Of a stretch of DNA of 64,000 bases, positions 50,284-59,217 are shown one piece after another. Position numbers and translations under genes: made by a program. Origin of the DNA: Streptomyces camponoticapitis. GTDB lineage: Bacteria; Actinomycetota; Actinomycetes; Streptomycetales; Streptomycetaceae. Below the pieces are notes generated by a model. That model did not search any database and had not been told where the DNA came from. It saw only the letters and a program-made list of their open reading frames with translations. The stretch's first letter is position 1. The number at the start of each line of letters is the position of its first letter. The stretch covers positions 1-64,000 of the forward strand of contig NZ_BMMV01000023.1 in assembly GCF_014646115.1 (NCBI RefSeq). Direction: 5' to 3'.

Positions 50284-51179
50284 TGCACGCCGACGAGGTG
50301 CCGACCGACGTGGGCCTCGTGCGCCGGCTGCTCGCCGCGCAGTTCCCGCGGTGGGCCGGGCTCCCCGTCGAGCAGTTCCCGTCCGGCGGCACCGTCAACG
50401 CGGTGTACCGGCTCGGCGACGACATGGCCGTACGGCTCCCCCGTATCGAGGGCGGCGTGGCCGACATCGCCAAGGAGCACCGGTGGCTGCCGTGGCTCGC
50501 CCCGCGCCTGCCGGTGCCCATCCCCACCGTCCTCGGCCTGGGCACGCCCGCCGAGGGCTATCCCTGGCCGTGGTCGGTCAACCGCTGGCTCGACGGGACG
50601 CACCCGGAGGCCGGCGGCCTCACCGCACCGGGGCCGCTGGCGGCGGACCTGGCCGGCGTCGTCAGGGCACTGCGCCGGCTCGACATCACGGACGCGCCGC
50701 CCGCCTACCGCAGCGGGCCGCTGGCCGAGGACGACGAGCCGACCCGCGCCGCCCTCTCCGAGCTGCGCGCACTGGGCGGGATCATCGACACCGACGGGGC
50801 GACCGCCGCATGGGACGCCGATCTGCTCGCACCCGACTGGGACGGCCCGCCCGTCTGGGTCCACTCGGACCTGATGCCGGGCAATCTGCTGGTCGACGGC
50901 GGACGGCTCACCGGCGTCATCGACTTCGGCACGACGGGGGTGGGCGACCCCGCATCCGATCTGATCCCCGCCTGGAACCTCCTCCCGGCCGGAGTACGGG
51001 ACACCTACCGCACCGCCCTGGACGCCGACGACGCCACGTGGGCGCGTGGGCGCGGCCGGGCGCTGTCGATGGCGCTGATCCAGCTCCCGTACTACCGGCA
51101 CACGAACCCGGGGATGGCGGCCAACGCACGCCATGTGATCCGCGAGGTCCTGGCCGACCACCGCCACCGCCGGTCGTAG
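50280..51179 (+). CDS. aminoglycoside phosphotransferase (APH)-family kinase
   Basis: A 299-residue APH-fold protein starting at ATG 50280, overlapping the deaminase stop (ATGATG). It has the N-lobe region TVNAVYRLGDDMAVRLPR (about 38-55, with the ATP Lys replaced by a hydrophobic/Arg pair), the catalytic HSDLMPGNLLVDGG (about 199-212) and metal-binding GVIDFGTTGVGDP (about 217-229). Such proteins phosphorylate aminoglycosides, other antibiotics or metabolites; the exact substrate is not predictable. It is coupled to a deaminase, so the pair may modify a nucleoside- or aminoglycoside-like compound. Confidence 0.87.
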   Translation: MMHADEVPTDVGLVRRLLAAQFPRWAGLPVEQFPSGGTVNAVYRLGDDMAVRLPRIEGGVADIAKEHRWLPWLAPRLPVPIPTVLGLGTPAEGYPWPWSVNRWLDGTHPEAGGLTAPGPLAADLAGVVRALRRLDITDAPPAYRSGPLAEDDEPTRAALSELRALGGIIDTDGATAAWDADLLAPDWDGPPVWVHSDLMPGNLLVDGGRLTGVIDFGTTGVGDPASDLIPAWNLLPAGVRDTYRTALDADDATWARGRGRALSMALIQLPYYRHTNPGMAANARHVIREVLADHRHRRS

Positions 51180-51218
51180 GCGGGCCGGGGCCGGGCTGGA
51201 CCAAGCCGGTCGGCGCAC

Positions 51219-53303
51219 TCAGAACGGCAGTTCGGCGCTGTGCAGGACATGCAGCCGGGACACGGCCCTCGTCAGCACCACATACAGCCGGTGCGCGCCG
51301 CGTCCTTCCGCTGCCGCGATCGTGGCCGGTTCGACGGCCACGACATGGTCGTATTCGAGGCCTTTGGCGAGCGAGGCGGGCAACAGCGTGACGCGGGCGC
51401 CCAGTTCGCCGGGGGACGCCGGCGCCAGCCCCGCCCCGGTCAGCGCCTCGCGCAGCCGCGCCATGTCGCTGTCGGCGGCGATGACGGCGACCGACCCCTC
51501 GTACGGCAGCGCCGCACGGACCGCGTCGACCACGGCCGCGCCCATCCCCGCCGCGTCGCGCACCTTCTCGATCCGCAGGTCACCGTCCGCGCGCAGCGAC
51601 GTGGCGGGCGCCACATCCACCCCCAGGGTGCCGAGCAGCCGGTTCGTCAGCGCCACGATCGCGCCCGGAACGCGGAATCCCACGGTCAGTTGAGCCACCG
51701 GGGCATCGGGCGCCCCCAGATGCGCGAGGTGCTCCCGCCAAGCGCGGGCGGCCCACGGGGTGGTGCCCTGCGCCAGATCGCCGAGCACGGTCAGCGAGCC
51801 GAATCCGGCGCGGCGGGCGATGGCGCGGCACTGCATCGGGGAGAGGTCCTGCGCCTCGTCCACCACGACGTGGCCGTAGCTCTCCTGCCGTTCGAGAAGC
51901 CCGGCCACCTCGTCCAGGAGGAGCAGATCGGCCGCCGACCACGGGGCCGTACGCGCGGAACGACGCCGTGACCAGGTCAGCGCCCGCAGTTCGTCCGCGT
52001 CGAGGATGCCGTCGGCCGGCCCGGCCGGATCGGACAGCAGCTCCGCCACCACCTCCTCCGGGCTCACCTTCGGCCAGACCTCGTTTACGAACGCGGACAC
52101 CGGCCGGGCGCGGGAGATCTTCTGGAGCCAGGCGTTGTTCGTGACCCCCGCGCGCCGTTCGGCCTGCCGCTGGATCAGCCGTACGGCGCGGGTGCGGACG
52201 CGCTCACGGCCGATCGCGTACGGCGGTGCCTCCTCCCGTACGTCGGCGACGATCCGCGCCAGCTCTTCCGCCGGCACCCGCCAGCGGTACGAACCGTCCG
52301 GCACCTCAAGGGGGCCCACGGGATTCCGCACCCGCCCGTACAGCGCGCGGCGCAGCACGGCCGCCATCCGCACGTCGTGTTTGACGAGGGCGGCGGCCGC
52401 GTCGTCCTCCGCCCGGACCGGGTGGCGGGCGACCTCGTCCTCGATCGTGGACTGGCGGACGCCCGTCTCGCCGAGAGAGGGCAGCACCTCGGCGATGTAG
52501 GAGAGGAAGGTGCGGTTGGGTCCGAGGATGAGCAGTCCGCCGCGCTTGATCCGGTCGGGGTGGGTGTAGAGGAGATACGCGGCGCGGTGGAGGCCGACAG
52601 CGGTCTTGCCGGTGCCGGGGGCGCCCTGGACGCAGACGGACACGGCGACCTCGTCGCGTACGAGATCGTCCTGCTCGGGCTGGATGGTGGCGACGATGTC
52701 GCGCATCGGGCCGACGCGCGGGCGCTCGATCTCACCGGCGAGGATCGCGCCGGGGGCCGCGTCCGCGCGGACGGTGCCGGGCGGCCCTGCCCGCCGGAGC
52801 ACTTCGTCCTCCAGGCCCGTCAGGTCCTCCGGCTGTCCCTTGCTCCACGGCGCCCAGCCGAACCGGCGACGGACGGCGACGCCCTGCGGGTCGGCGGCGC
52901 GGGCCTGGTAGAACGCCCGCGAGACCGGGGCGCGCCAGTCGATCACCAGGGGCGGGGACGCGGGGTGTTCGCTGACGCGGATTCGGCCGATGTGGTAGCT
53001 CTGCCCGGCGTGGTCCCCGGCGCCGAGATCTCCCGCACCGTCGTCTCCGGCGCCGTCCTCCGTGCCGAAGTCGAGCCGCCCGAAGAACAGCGGGCCTTCC
53101 GGAAGCTCGGCCAACTCCTTGGCGTGACTGCGGAATTGATAGCCGAGAACCTCCGCGTCCGCTCCGGAGGCGGAGACGTCCGCGCCGGTGGCGACCCGTT
53201 CGCCGGCTCCGTCGATCATGCCCTTCAGGGCCGTACGGCAGCTGTCGTGGTAGGCCCGCTCTTCGCCGAGCGCATGGCTCAGCTCATGGTCGAGTGACGT
53301 CAT
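51219..53303 (-). CDS. HelD-like RNA polymerase-associated UvrD-type ATPase
   Basis: A 694-residue SF1 ATPase. An N-terminal coiled-coil/RNAP-binding region (about 1-180) contains FFGRLDFG and HIGRIRVSEHPASPPLVIDWRAPVSRAFYQA, typical of HelD and HelR proteins. Helicase motifs are the Walker A PGTGKTAVGLHRAAYLLY (about 231-248), ILGPNRTFLSYI, VDEAQDLSPMQCRAIARR (about 480-497) and LTVGFRVPGAIVALTNRLL. In Gram-positives HelD removes stalled polymerase; in Streptomyces a HelR paralogue gives rifampicin tolerance. No canonical rifampicin-associated element is seen upstream, so HelR assignment is not claimed. It lies 43 bases after the TetR gene. Confidence 0.88.
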   Translation of the reverse strand: MTSLDHELSHALGEERAYHDSCRTALKGMIDGAGERVATGADVSASGADAEVLGYQFRSHAKELAELPEGPLFFGRLDFGTEDGAGDDGAGDLGAGDHAGQSYHIGRIRVSEHPASPPLVIDWRAPVSRAFYQARAADPQGVAVRRRFGWAPWSKGQPEDLTGLEDEVLRRAGPPGTVRADAAPGAILAGEIERPRVGPMRDIVATIQPEQDDLVRDEVAVSVCVQGAPGTGKTAVGLHRAAYLLYTHPDRIKRGGLLILGPNRTFLSYIAEVLPSLGETGVRQSTIEDEVARHPVRAEDDAAAALVKHDVRMAAVLRRALYGRVRNPVGPLEVPDGSYRWRVPAEELARIVADVREEAPPYAIGRERVRTRAVRLIQRQAERRAGVTNNAWLQKISRARPVSAFVNEVWPKVSPEEVVAELLSDPAGPADGILDADELRALTWSRRRSARTAPWSAADLLLLDEVAGLLERQESYGHVVVDEAQDLSPMQCRAIARRAGFGSLTVLGDLAQGTTPWAARAWREHLAHLGAPDAPVAQLTVGFRVPGAIVALTNRLLGTLGVDVAPATSLRADGDLRIEKVRDAAGMGAAVVDAVRAALPYEGSVAVIAADSDMARLREALTGAGLAPASPGELGARVTLLPASLAKGLEYDHVVAVEPATIAAAEGRGAHRLYVVLTRAVSRLHVLHSAELPF

Positions 53304-53318
53304 TCCATCGAGAATAAC

Positions 53319-53340
53319 GTAACCGAGTAAAGTTTGTTAC
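53319..53340. promoter_or_regulatory. inverted repeat between tetR-type and helD-like genes
   Basis: GTAAC (53319-53323) and GTTAC (53336-53340) are inverted arms 12 bases apart. They lie in the 43-base gap between the TetR stop and the HelD-like start, within CCGAGTAAAGTTTG. This may be the operator/promoter of the HelD-like gene. Confidence 0.45.
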
Positions 53341-53346
53341 CGAGAA

Positions 53347-54012
53347 TCAGTCGGCGAGTGCGAGCCCGTCCCTCAGCTGCCCGAACCCGAGCTCCGCCGC
53401 CACCACCGCGTCCGCGTAGACCTGGTCGGCGCTCTCGCCGGCCGCGATCCGCCGCCAGTTCTCCTCGGCGAGCACGCGCTGCACGGCGACGATCTGCCCG
53501 GCCGCGAGCCGCGCGGCCACCCCCGCCGGCGCACCGCCCGGCGCGCCCGTCAGCGCGCCCGTCAGCGCGCCCGTCAGCGCGTCCTCCGACCGGCCCTGAT
53601 ACGCGTACGCCCGCGCGACCAGCGACGGAGTCCCGTACAGCAGACCGTGGAAGGCCAGCACCCGCGGATCGTCGCTGAGCCCGGTCACCGGGTCCCGGCG
53701 GGCCAGCCCGTCGGCGAAGTGCGCGTGCAGCGCGTCCAGCGCGGAGCCCGCCCCGCGCGCGCCGGTCACCACCCGCGCCGCCTCGTCCTCGTGGTCGGCG
53801 AAACGGTGCAGGACCAGGTCCTCCTTGGTGGGGAAGTAGCGGAAGAGAGTCGGCTTCGAGACCTCGGCGGCGGCGGCGATCTCGGCCACCGACACCCTCT
53901 CGAAACCCCTCTCCAGGAAGAGCCCGATCGCCGTTTCCGACAGGCGCTCGTACGTCTGCCGCTTCTTGCGCTCGCGCAGACCGTCCGCGCCGTCCTCGGT
54001 CGTCTCGCTCAT
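53347..54012 (-). CDS. TetR-family transcriptional regulator
   Basis: A 221-residue regulator from ATG 54012 (MSETTEDGADGLRERKKRQTY). The N-terminal helix-turn-helix is complete: TYERLSETAIGLFLERGFERVSVAEIAAAAEVSKPTLFRYFPTKEDLV. The C-terminal ligand domain follows (about 70-221). A 12-base tandem repeat at 53543-53578 adds three LTGA units to a loop near residue 150, an unusual length variation. It is transcribed just before the HelD-like gene, which may be its target. Confidence 0.9.
   Translation of the reverse strand: MSETTEDGADGLRERKKRQTYERLSETAIGLFLERGFERVSVAEIAAAAEVSKPTLFRYFPTKEDLVLHRFADHEDEAARVVTGARGAGSALDALHAHFADGLARRDPVTGLSDDPRVLAFHGLLYGTPSLVARAYAYQGRSEDALTGALTGALTGAPGGAPAGVAARLAAGQIVAVQRVLAEENWRRIAAGESADQVYADAVVAAELGFGQLRDGLALAD
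53543..53578. repeat. 12-base tandem repeat in the tetR-type gene
   Basis: GCGCCCGTCAGC is present three times without interruption, in frame, encoding repeated Leu-Thr-Gly-Ala on the minus strand. Copy number may vary between strains. Confidence 0.85.
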
Positions 54013-54056
54013 GGGGATGAAGAGTACGCAGCGGACCGGGGCACGGGCCCCGTCGG

Positions 54057-54551
54057 CTACTTCTCGCGCTGGCGCGCCCGCCGCGCCGCTCCCGGAGTCT
54101 CGGCCGGCACCGCCAACTCCCCTTCGGCCAGGCCGTTCATGAACCGCAGGAAGGTGTCGCGGTCGGCGTCGGAGAACCCCGCCAGCGCCTGCCGGTGCAG
54201 GCCGTCGACGATCTCCTGGCTCCGTACGGCGAGCCGGGCGCCCTCGTCCGTGACCGCGATGATCCGCGCGCGCCGGTCCGTGCTGGACGGCTTGCGCTCG
54301 GCGAGCCCGGCCTTCTCCAGGGCGTCCACGGTGACGACCATCGTGGTCTTGTCCATGTCGCCGATCTCGGCGAGCTGGATCTGGGTGCGCTCCTCCTCCA
54401 GGGCGTGCACCAGCACGCAGTGCATACGCGCGGTGAGCCCGATCTCGGCGAGAGCGGCCGACATGCGGGTGCGCAGGACATGGCTGGTGTGGTCGAGGAG
54501 GTAGGAGAGGTCCGGTTCCGAGCGGGTGGGCGTCATGGCGGTCATGTTCAC
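54057..54551 (-). CDS. MarR-family transcriptional regulator
   Basis: A 164-residue MarR protein (MNMTAMTPTRSEPDLSYLLD). The winged helix has TARMHCVLVHALEEERTQIQLAEIGDMDKTTMVVTVDALEKAGLAERKPSSTDRRARIIAVTDEG, including the wing DRRAR. The C-terminal helices complete the dimer. The start may be the second or third Met (54542 or 54536). It is divergent from an MFS efflux gene across 136 bases that contain an inverted repeat, the classic MarR-controlled efflux arrangement. Confidence 0.92.
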   Translation of the reverse strand: MNMTAMTPTRSEPDLSYLLDHTSHVLRTRMSAALAEIGLTARMHCVLVHALEEERTQIQLAEIGDMDKTTMVVTVDALEKAGLAERKPSSTDRRARIIAVTDEGARLAVRSQEIVDGLHRQALAGFSDADRDTFLRFMNGLAEGELAVPAETPGAARRARQREK

Positions 54552-54611
54552 CAGCGTAACAATTCGGTCCGTGACGGATTATCCGGAAGGCTCCAATCAG
54601 AGTCCGAGATA

Positions 54612-54633
54612 GATAGTCCGCAACAGAACTATC
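54612..54633. promoter_or_regulatory. MarR operator-like inverted repeat
   Basis: GATAGT (54612-54617), 10-base spacer, ACTATC (54628-54633), in the marR/MFS intergenic region. It lies about 55 bases upstream of the MFS start. Matches the two-arm spacing of MarR-type operators; inference. Confidence 0.55.
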
Positions 54634-54687
54634 CGCTAAGGTCTTTCCCGTCGGCCCATCGAGGCGATCCATCGACAGGAGAGACCC

Positions 54688-56271
54688 ATGTCCGAGTCAG
54701 ACACCGCCGCAGGAACAGACACCGGAACAGACACAGGCACCGGGACAGACACGGGCGTCCGCACCGGCACGCCACCCCCTCCCCCGCCCCTCTCCGCCGG
54801 CGCCCGCTCACTCGCCCTCGGCGTCCTCGCCTCGGGCATGCTGATGATCGTTCTCGACGGCTCCATCGTCACCGTCGCGATGCCCGCCATCCAGGACGAC
54901 CTCGGCTTCACCCCGGCCGGACTGAGCTGGGTCGTGAACGCGTACCTGATCGCCTTCGGCAGCCTGCTGCTCCTCGCGGGGCGGCTCGGCGACCTGCTGG
55001 GGCGCAAGCGCGTGTTCCTCGCGGGTACGGGGGTGTTCACCGCCGCCTCGCTCCTGGCGGGTGCCGCGAGCTCCCCCGCCGTACTGATCGCGGCGCGGTT
55101 CCTGCAGGGCATCGGCAGCGCGATGGCGGCGGCGGTCAGCCTCGGCATCCTCATCACGCTCTTCACCGAGCCGGCGGAACGGGCCAGGGCCATCGCCGTC
55201 TTCAGCTTCACCGGCGCGGCCGGGGCGTCCATCGGCCAGGTGACGGGCGGGCTCCTCACCGACGCGATGAGCTGGCACTGGATCTTCTTCATCAACCTGC
55301 CGATCGGGCTCGCCGCCCTCGCCCTCGCGGTCCGCGTCCTGCCCGGCGACACACGCACCGGCGTCCGCACCGGCATCGGCACGGGCACCGGCAAGCGCAC
55401 CGGCACGGGCAGGGTCACGAGCGAAGCCACCGGCTCGGGCACACGCGGCCTCGCCGCCGGCGCCGACATCATCGGCGCGCTGCTCATCACGGCCGGTCTG
55501 ATGCTGGGCATCTACACCGTCGTCGAGGTCGAGCGGTACGGCTGGGTCTCGGCGCACACGCTGGGTCTCGGCGCCCTCGCCGCCGCCCTGATCGGCGCGT
55601 TCGTCGCCCGCCAGGCGACCGCCGCGACCCCGCTCATGCCCCTGCGGATCTTCCGTTCGCGCGCGGTGGCCGGAGCCAACGCCGTCCAGATGCTGATGGT
55701 CGCCGCGCTGTTCTCGTTCCAGATCATCCTGGCGCTGCACCTCCAGCGGGTGCTCGGCTACGGCGCCGGCGAGACCGGCCTCGCGATGCTGCCCGCCGCG
55801 ATCGTCATCGGCGCCGTGTCACTGGGCGTCTCCGCCCGGCTGAACGCCCGCTTCGGCGAGCGCAACGTCCTGCTGACCGGCCTCCTGCTGCTGATCACGC
55901 TCCTCGTGCTGCTCACCCGGATACCCGCCGACGCGGACTACGCGACCGACGTGCTGCCTCTGATGCTGCTCGCCGCGGGCTTCGGGCTGGCCCTTCCGGC
56001 CCTGACGTCGCTCGGGATGTCCGACGCCGGGGAAGAGGACGCGGGGCTCGCCTCCGGGCTCTTCAACACCACTCAGCAGATCGGGATGGCGGTGGGCGTC
56101 GCCGTTCTGTCGACGCTGGCGGCCTCGCGGAGCGAGCGCCTGCTGACGGACGGCGCGAGCGAGGCCGAGGCGCTGACCGCCGGCTACCACCTGGCATTCG
56201 GCGTGGGGGCCGGACTGCTCGTGACCGCTTTCGTGGTGGCGTACGCGGTGCTCAGGCCTCGTACTCGGTGA
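54688..56271 (+). CDS. MFS drug exporter, DHA2/EmrB-QacA type (14 TM)
   Basis: A 527-residue efflux protein from ATG 54688 with GGAGAG upstream. The Thr/Gly-rich N-terminal 30 residues are a disordered repeat (GTDTGTDTGTGTDTG). Then come about 14 membrane segments with the DHA2 hallmarks LDGSIVTVAMPAIQDDLGF (motif C region), GRLGDLLGRKRVFL (motif A, about 104-117), and WIFFINLPIGLAAL (about 192-205). The large central loop (about 230-260) is Thr/Gly-rich. Predicted to export drugs or dyes, regulated by the divergent MarR gene. Its 3' end overlaps the convergent GNAT gene by 20 bases. Confidence 0.93.
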   Translation: MSESDTAAGTDTGTDTGTGTDTGVRTGTPPPPPPLSAGARSLALGVLASGMLMIVLDGSIVTVAMPAIQDDLGFTPAGLSWVVNAYLIAFGSLLLLAGRLGDLLGRKRVFLAGTGVFTAASLLAGAASSPAVLIAARFLQGIGSAMAAAVSLGILITLFTEPAERARAIAVFSFTGAAGASIGQVTGGLLTDAMSWHWIFFINLPIGLAALALAVRVLPGDTRTGVRTGIGTGTGKRTGTGRVTSEATGSGTRGLAAGADIIGALLITAGLMLGIYTVVEVERYGWVSAHTLGLGALAAALIGAFVARQATAATPLMPLRIFRSRAVAGANAVQMLMVAALFSFQIILALHLQRVLGYGAGETGLAMLPAAIVIGAVSLGVSARLNARFGERNVLLTGLLLLITLLVLLTRIPADADYATDVLPLMLLAAGFGLALPALTSLGMSDAGEEDAGLASGLFNTTQQIGMAVGVAVLSTLAASRSERLLTDGASEAEALTAGYHLAFGVGAGLLVTAFVVAYAVLRPRTR

Positions 56272-56785
56272 GGTCGATGGTGTGGATGTTCAGCGCGAAG
56301 CCGTACACCGGGTGCTTCGTCTCCCGGTCGAGGACCATGTCCAGCTTGCCGATCACGTTCTCGGACTCGTCGTTGCCCACCCGGTTCACGGCGACGACAC
56401 GCTCCAGACCCCGGTCCTGGAGGGCGAACTCCAGCACGGCGTGGGCGGCCTCGGAGGCGTAACCCTGGCCCCAGAACTGCGCGCCGAGCCGCCAGCTGAT
56501 CTCCACGTCGGGCAGCACCTCCGGCAGATACTCGGGTACGGAGAGGCCGGCGACGCCGATCAGTTCGCCCGAGGCGAGCAGTTCGACGGCGAAGAGCCCG
56601 AAGCCCTCCTCGTCCCACTCCTCCTCCCAGCGCTCGATGTCCTCGGCCGTCTCGTCCAGGTCGCGGACCGAGCCGTCGCCGATCCAGCGCATGACCTGCG
56701 GGTCCGAGTTGATCTCGGCCATGGCGGCGAGGTCGTCGTCGGTCCAGCGGCGGAGGAGGAGGCGGGGCGTGCGGATCTCGGTCAT
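56252..56785 (-). CDS. RimJ/RimL-type GNAT acetyltransferase
   Basis: A 177-residue GNAT (MTEIRTPRLLLRRWTDDDLAAMAEIN). Typical features are the N-terminal TPRLLLRRWTDDD, ISWRLGAQFWGQGYASEAAHAVLEFAL with the CoA loop (QFWGQGYA) and RVVAVNRVGNDESENVIGKLDM. The family acetylates ribosomal proteins or amino sugars; homologues also act on antibiotics. It overlaps the convergent MFS gene by 20 bases. Substrate unknown. Confidence 0.88.
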   Translation of the reverse strand: MTEIRTPRLLLRRWTDDDLAAMAEINSDPQVMRWIGDGSVRDLDETAEDIERWEEEWDEEGFGLFAVELLASGELIGVAGLSVPEYLPEVLPDVEISWRLGAQFWGQGYASEAAHAVLEFALQDRGLERVVAVNRVGNDESENVIGKLDMVLDRETKHPVYGFALNIHTIDLTEYEA

Positions 56786-56810
56786 GCGCCCATCCTGTCA
56801 GGGGTGGTGG

Positions 56811-58328
56811 TCAGGGGTGCACGACCGCGTAGTCCACGGCACGCCAGGCGGCGCGGAAGGCGTCGTGCCTATCGCCGTCGCCGTCCGGCGAGGCTCCGCC
56901 GCCGGTGACGCCCGTCGCCCAGATCCGTACGGTCTCCGCCTCGCCGGCCGCGTCCAGCGGCTGCCAGCCCGGGTCCCCCGTCGCCGCGAAGTCCGCCCAC
57001 GCCCGGATCATGCGACGCGACAGTTCGTGGTCCTCGGCCGACGGCGGGCCGCCGATGAGGAAGGCGAGTGCGGGGACGCCGAGGTTGCCGAAGACGAAGG
57101 GGACGTCGGCGTTGTGCCAGGGGTGTACGACACCGCTCTCCGTGACGCGCCGCCTGGCGAAGCGGGAGAGATACGTCCGGCGGCCCGCGCGGGCGTGCCG
57201 CTCGGCGAGGCGGCTGCTGTACTCGGCGAAGGACATGTCGCCGTGGATCGCGAGGTACACGTCGAGCACCGGCGCGTCGGGCATCAGCGCCCGATAGGCC
57301 GGTACGAGATCGTCGGGCAGCCCGAAGTCCCCCGCGAACGCGGAGAGTTGATCGTCCGTCGTGAACTTCTTGCTGCTGCCGACCGCGTCCATCAGCCAGT
57401 ACTCCTCCGTCGTGTGGCAGACGAGGAGGTCGACGTCGGCGCGGTCGGCCGCGTCGACGGCGAGCGGATCGGCGGGCAGCACATCACCGTCGGCGACCGG
57501 GCCGTACAGCACCGGGTCGTAGTGGCGCGCTCCCGCCGCCGGGTCCTCGCGCAGGCGGGCGACGACCTGGTCGGAGGCGTGGACCAGGTCGTACGGGGAC
57601 GCCGCCGTCAACCCCTCGGCCGTGGCCGGGACTCCGGCGGCGTCCGCCACCAGACGCGTGGTGTCGGCGGCGAGTCGAGAGGAGAAGACCGGACCGACCA
57701 CGCTGTGGACGACGGCGCGGTGGAACAGTCCGCGCGCCCGCTCCATCACCGTGAGGCACGCGGCGGACGCCGCCCCCGCCGACTGCCCGGCGACGGTGAC
57801 GCCGGCCGGGTCGCCGCCGAAGGCAGCGATGTTGTCGCGCACCCACTCCAGCGCGGCGATCTGGTCGAGCAGACCACGGTTGTCGGGGCAGCCGGGGTCC
57901 GGGACATGGCCGAACCCCTCGAAGCCGAGCCGGTAGTTGAGGGTGACGACGACCAGCCCGGCGCGGACCAGCGCCGTACCGTCGAAGTCGGGCTGGGCCG
58001 ACGAGCCGAAGGTGTACGCGCCGCCGTGGATCCAGACGAGCACGGGCCGCCGCCCCGCCGCGTTCCCGTCCGTCCAGACGTTGAGGCTCAGTACGTCCTC
58101 GTCGCCGGGCGACCACGCGGGCGCGCCCGGAAGCTCCGCCGACTGCGGCGCGACCGGCCCGAAGGCGACGCACTCCCGTACGCCCTGCCAGGCGGGCGCG
58201 GGCCGGGGGGCCTTGAAGCGGTCGGCCCCGAACGGCGGTGCGGCGTACGGGATACCGAGCACCGCGACGACATCGGAGGCGGTCCGCCGTCCCCGTACCT
58301 GCCCGTTCACCGTCGGAAAGAGATCCAC
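56811..58328 (-). CDS. type-B carboxylesterase/lipase family protein
   Basis: A 505-residue alpha/beta hydrolase of the carboxylesterase family. The N-terminal GRRTASDVVAVLGIPYAAPPFGADRFKAP and EDVLSLNVWTDG are class marks. The oxyanion loop is VLVWIHGGAYTFGS (about 94-107) and the nucleophile elbow GVTVAGQSAGAASAAC (about 178-193, Ser in GQSAG). The acid and His follow (HPWHNADVPFVF near 400). No signal peptide, so it is probably intracellular. It hydrolyses esters; substrate unknown. It is 17 bases upstream of the TetR regulator stop (same strand). Confidence 0.93.
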   Translation of the reverse strand: MDLFPTVNGQVRGRRTASDVVAVLGIPYAAPPFGADRFKAPRPAPAWQGVRECVAFGPVAPQSAELPGAPAWSPGDEDVLSLNVWTDGNAAGRRPVLVWIHGGAYTFGSSAQPDFDGTALVRAGLVVVTLNYRLGFEGFGHVPDPGCPDNRGLLDQIAALEWVRDNIAAFGGDPAGVTVAGQSAGAASAACLTVMERARGLFHRAVVHSVVGPVFSSRLAADTTRLVADAAGVPATAEGLTAASPYDLVHASDQVVARLREDPAAGARHYDPVLYGPVADGDVLPADPLAVDAADRADVDLLVCHTTEEYWLMDAVGSSKKFTTDDQLSAFAGDFGLPDDLVPAYRALMPDAPVLDVYLAIHGDMSFAEYSSRLAERHARAGRRTYLSRFARRRVTESGVVHPWHNADVPFVFGNLGVPALAFLIGGPPSAEDHELSRRMIRAWADFAATGDPGWQPLDAAGEAETVRIWATGVTGGGASPDGDGDRHDAFRAAWRAVDYAVVHP

Positions 58329-58344
58329 GCCCGCACTGTAGGTC

Positions 58345-59163
58345 CTAGGTTCTGTCCGCTCCCCCGACGCCGCTGTCCCCGCCGCGTTCCCGTACCAGCA
58401 CGTCGATGCCGTCCAGGATGCGTTCGAGTCCGAAGGTGAACTCGTAGTCCGGGCCCTCCGGTTCGTCCGGGATCTCCATCACCCCGGACGCCAGCATCTC
58501 GGCGACGGACGGGTAGCGCGCGGGGTCGGCCAGCCGCTGGATCGTGCGCCCGTATCCGGCGAGCACCGCGTCCGCGGGTCTGCCGCTCGCCGTCACGGCT
58601 GCCGCCAGGTCCGCCATGAGCGTCGCCTCGTGCCGTACGTAGCCGTTGACCATCAGGATCACGGACAGCTTCTCGCCCCAGTCGAGCCGCGTCCCCTCCA
58701 GCGCCACCAGCCCCGACTCCCACCAGGCCACCATCCGGGGTGTGGCGGGCGGGCTGGAGACCGGGATACGGAGCGCCCAGAGGTTCTCGTAGAAGATCCG
58801 GCGCATCCCCCACGCCCATCGCGCCATCGCCGTACGCCAGTCGGTGCCGGGAGCGGGGGGCGCGGGCGGGTCGCCGATGATCGCCTCCTGCATCAGCACG
58901 TACAGCTCGTCCTTGGCCGCCACGTACCGGTAGAGCGACATCGGCGAGACGCCGAGTTTCTTGGCGATCCGGCCCATCGAGACGGCGGGCAGCCCCTCGG
59001 TCGTGGCGACGGTGACGGCCGTGTCGACGATCCGCTGGAGGGTCAGGCCGGGCTTACGGCCCTTGGTCGGGCGTTCGCGCAGGCCCCAGGCGGCTTCGAT
59101 GCTGGCCGGCAGCCCGGTGTCCGACGCGCCGCCGGCGTCACCGTCGCCGTTCTCGTCCGTCAC
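58345..59163 (-). CDS. TetR-family regulator of the adjacent ABC exporter
   Basis: A 272-residue TetR/AcrR protein using GTG 59163 (VTDENGDGDAGG); GTG or ATG-like starts to 59187 are alternatives. After a 45-residue linker comes the helix-turn-helix: LTLQRIVDTAVTVATTEGLPAVSMGRIAKKLGVSPMSLYRYVAAKDEL. The long C-terminal domain (about 100-260) carries WWESGLVALEGTRLDWGEKLSVILMVNGYVRHE, a TetR_C type seen with drug exporters. It is divergent from a DrrAB-like ABC transporter and separated by an operator-like nested palindrome. The esterase lies just downstream and may be co-regulated. Confidence 0.9.
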   Translation of the reverse strand: MTDENGDGDAGGASDTGLPASIEAAWGLRERPTKGRKPGLTLQRIVDTAVTVATTEGLPAVSMGRIAKKLGVSPMSLYRYVAAKDELYVLMQEAIIGDPPAPPAPGTDWRTAMARWAWGMRRIFYENLWALRIPVSSPPATPRMVAWWESGLVALEGTRLDWGEKLSVILMVNGYVRHEATLMADLAAAVTASGRPADAVLAGYGRTIQRLADPARYPSVAEMLASGVMEIPDEPEGPDYEFTFGLERILDGIDVLVRERGGDSGVGGADRT

Positions 59164-59217
59164 GTCTCCGCCTCCGACTCCGCCCACGACTGTCCGCGCT
59201 TGACGCCATCCTAGGTA

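Noticed and set aside
51219..53303. Naming the HelD-like protein HelR (rifampicin resistance)
   Set aside because: The family fits, but no clear rifampicin-associated element was found upstream, so only the HelD-like call is made.
54195..56462. A 755-codon plus-strand frame over the MarR and MFS genes
   Set aside because: It shadows the real MFS gene and the marR antisense strand; composition is His/Arg-rich with no domain.
56637..58439. A 600-codon plus-strand frame opposite the carboxylesterase
   Set aside because: The minus strand carries a complete esterase with catalytic motifs; the plus frame is a GC-bias artefact.
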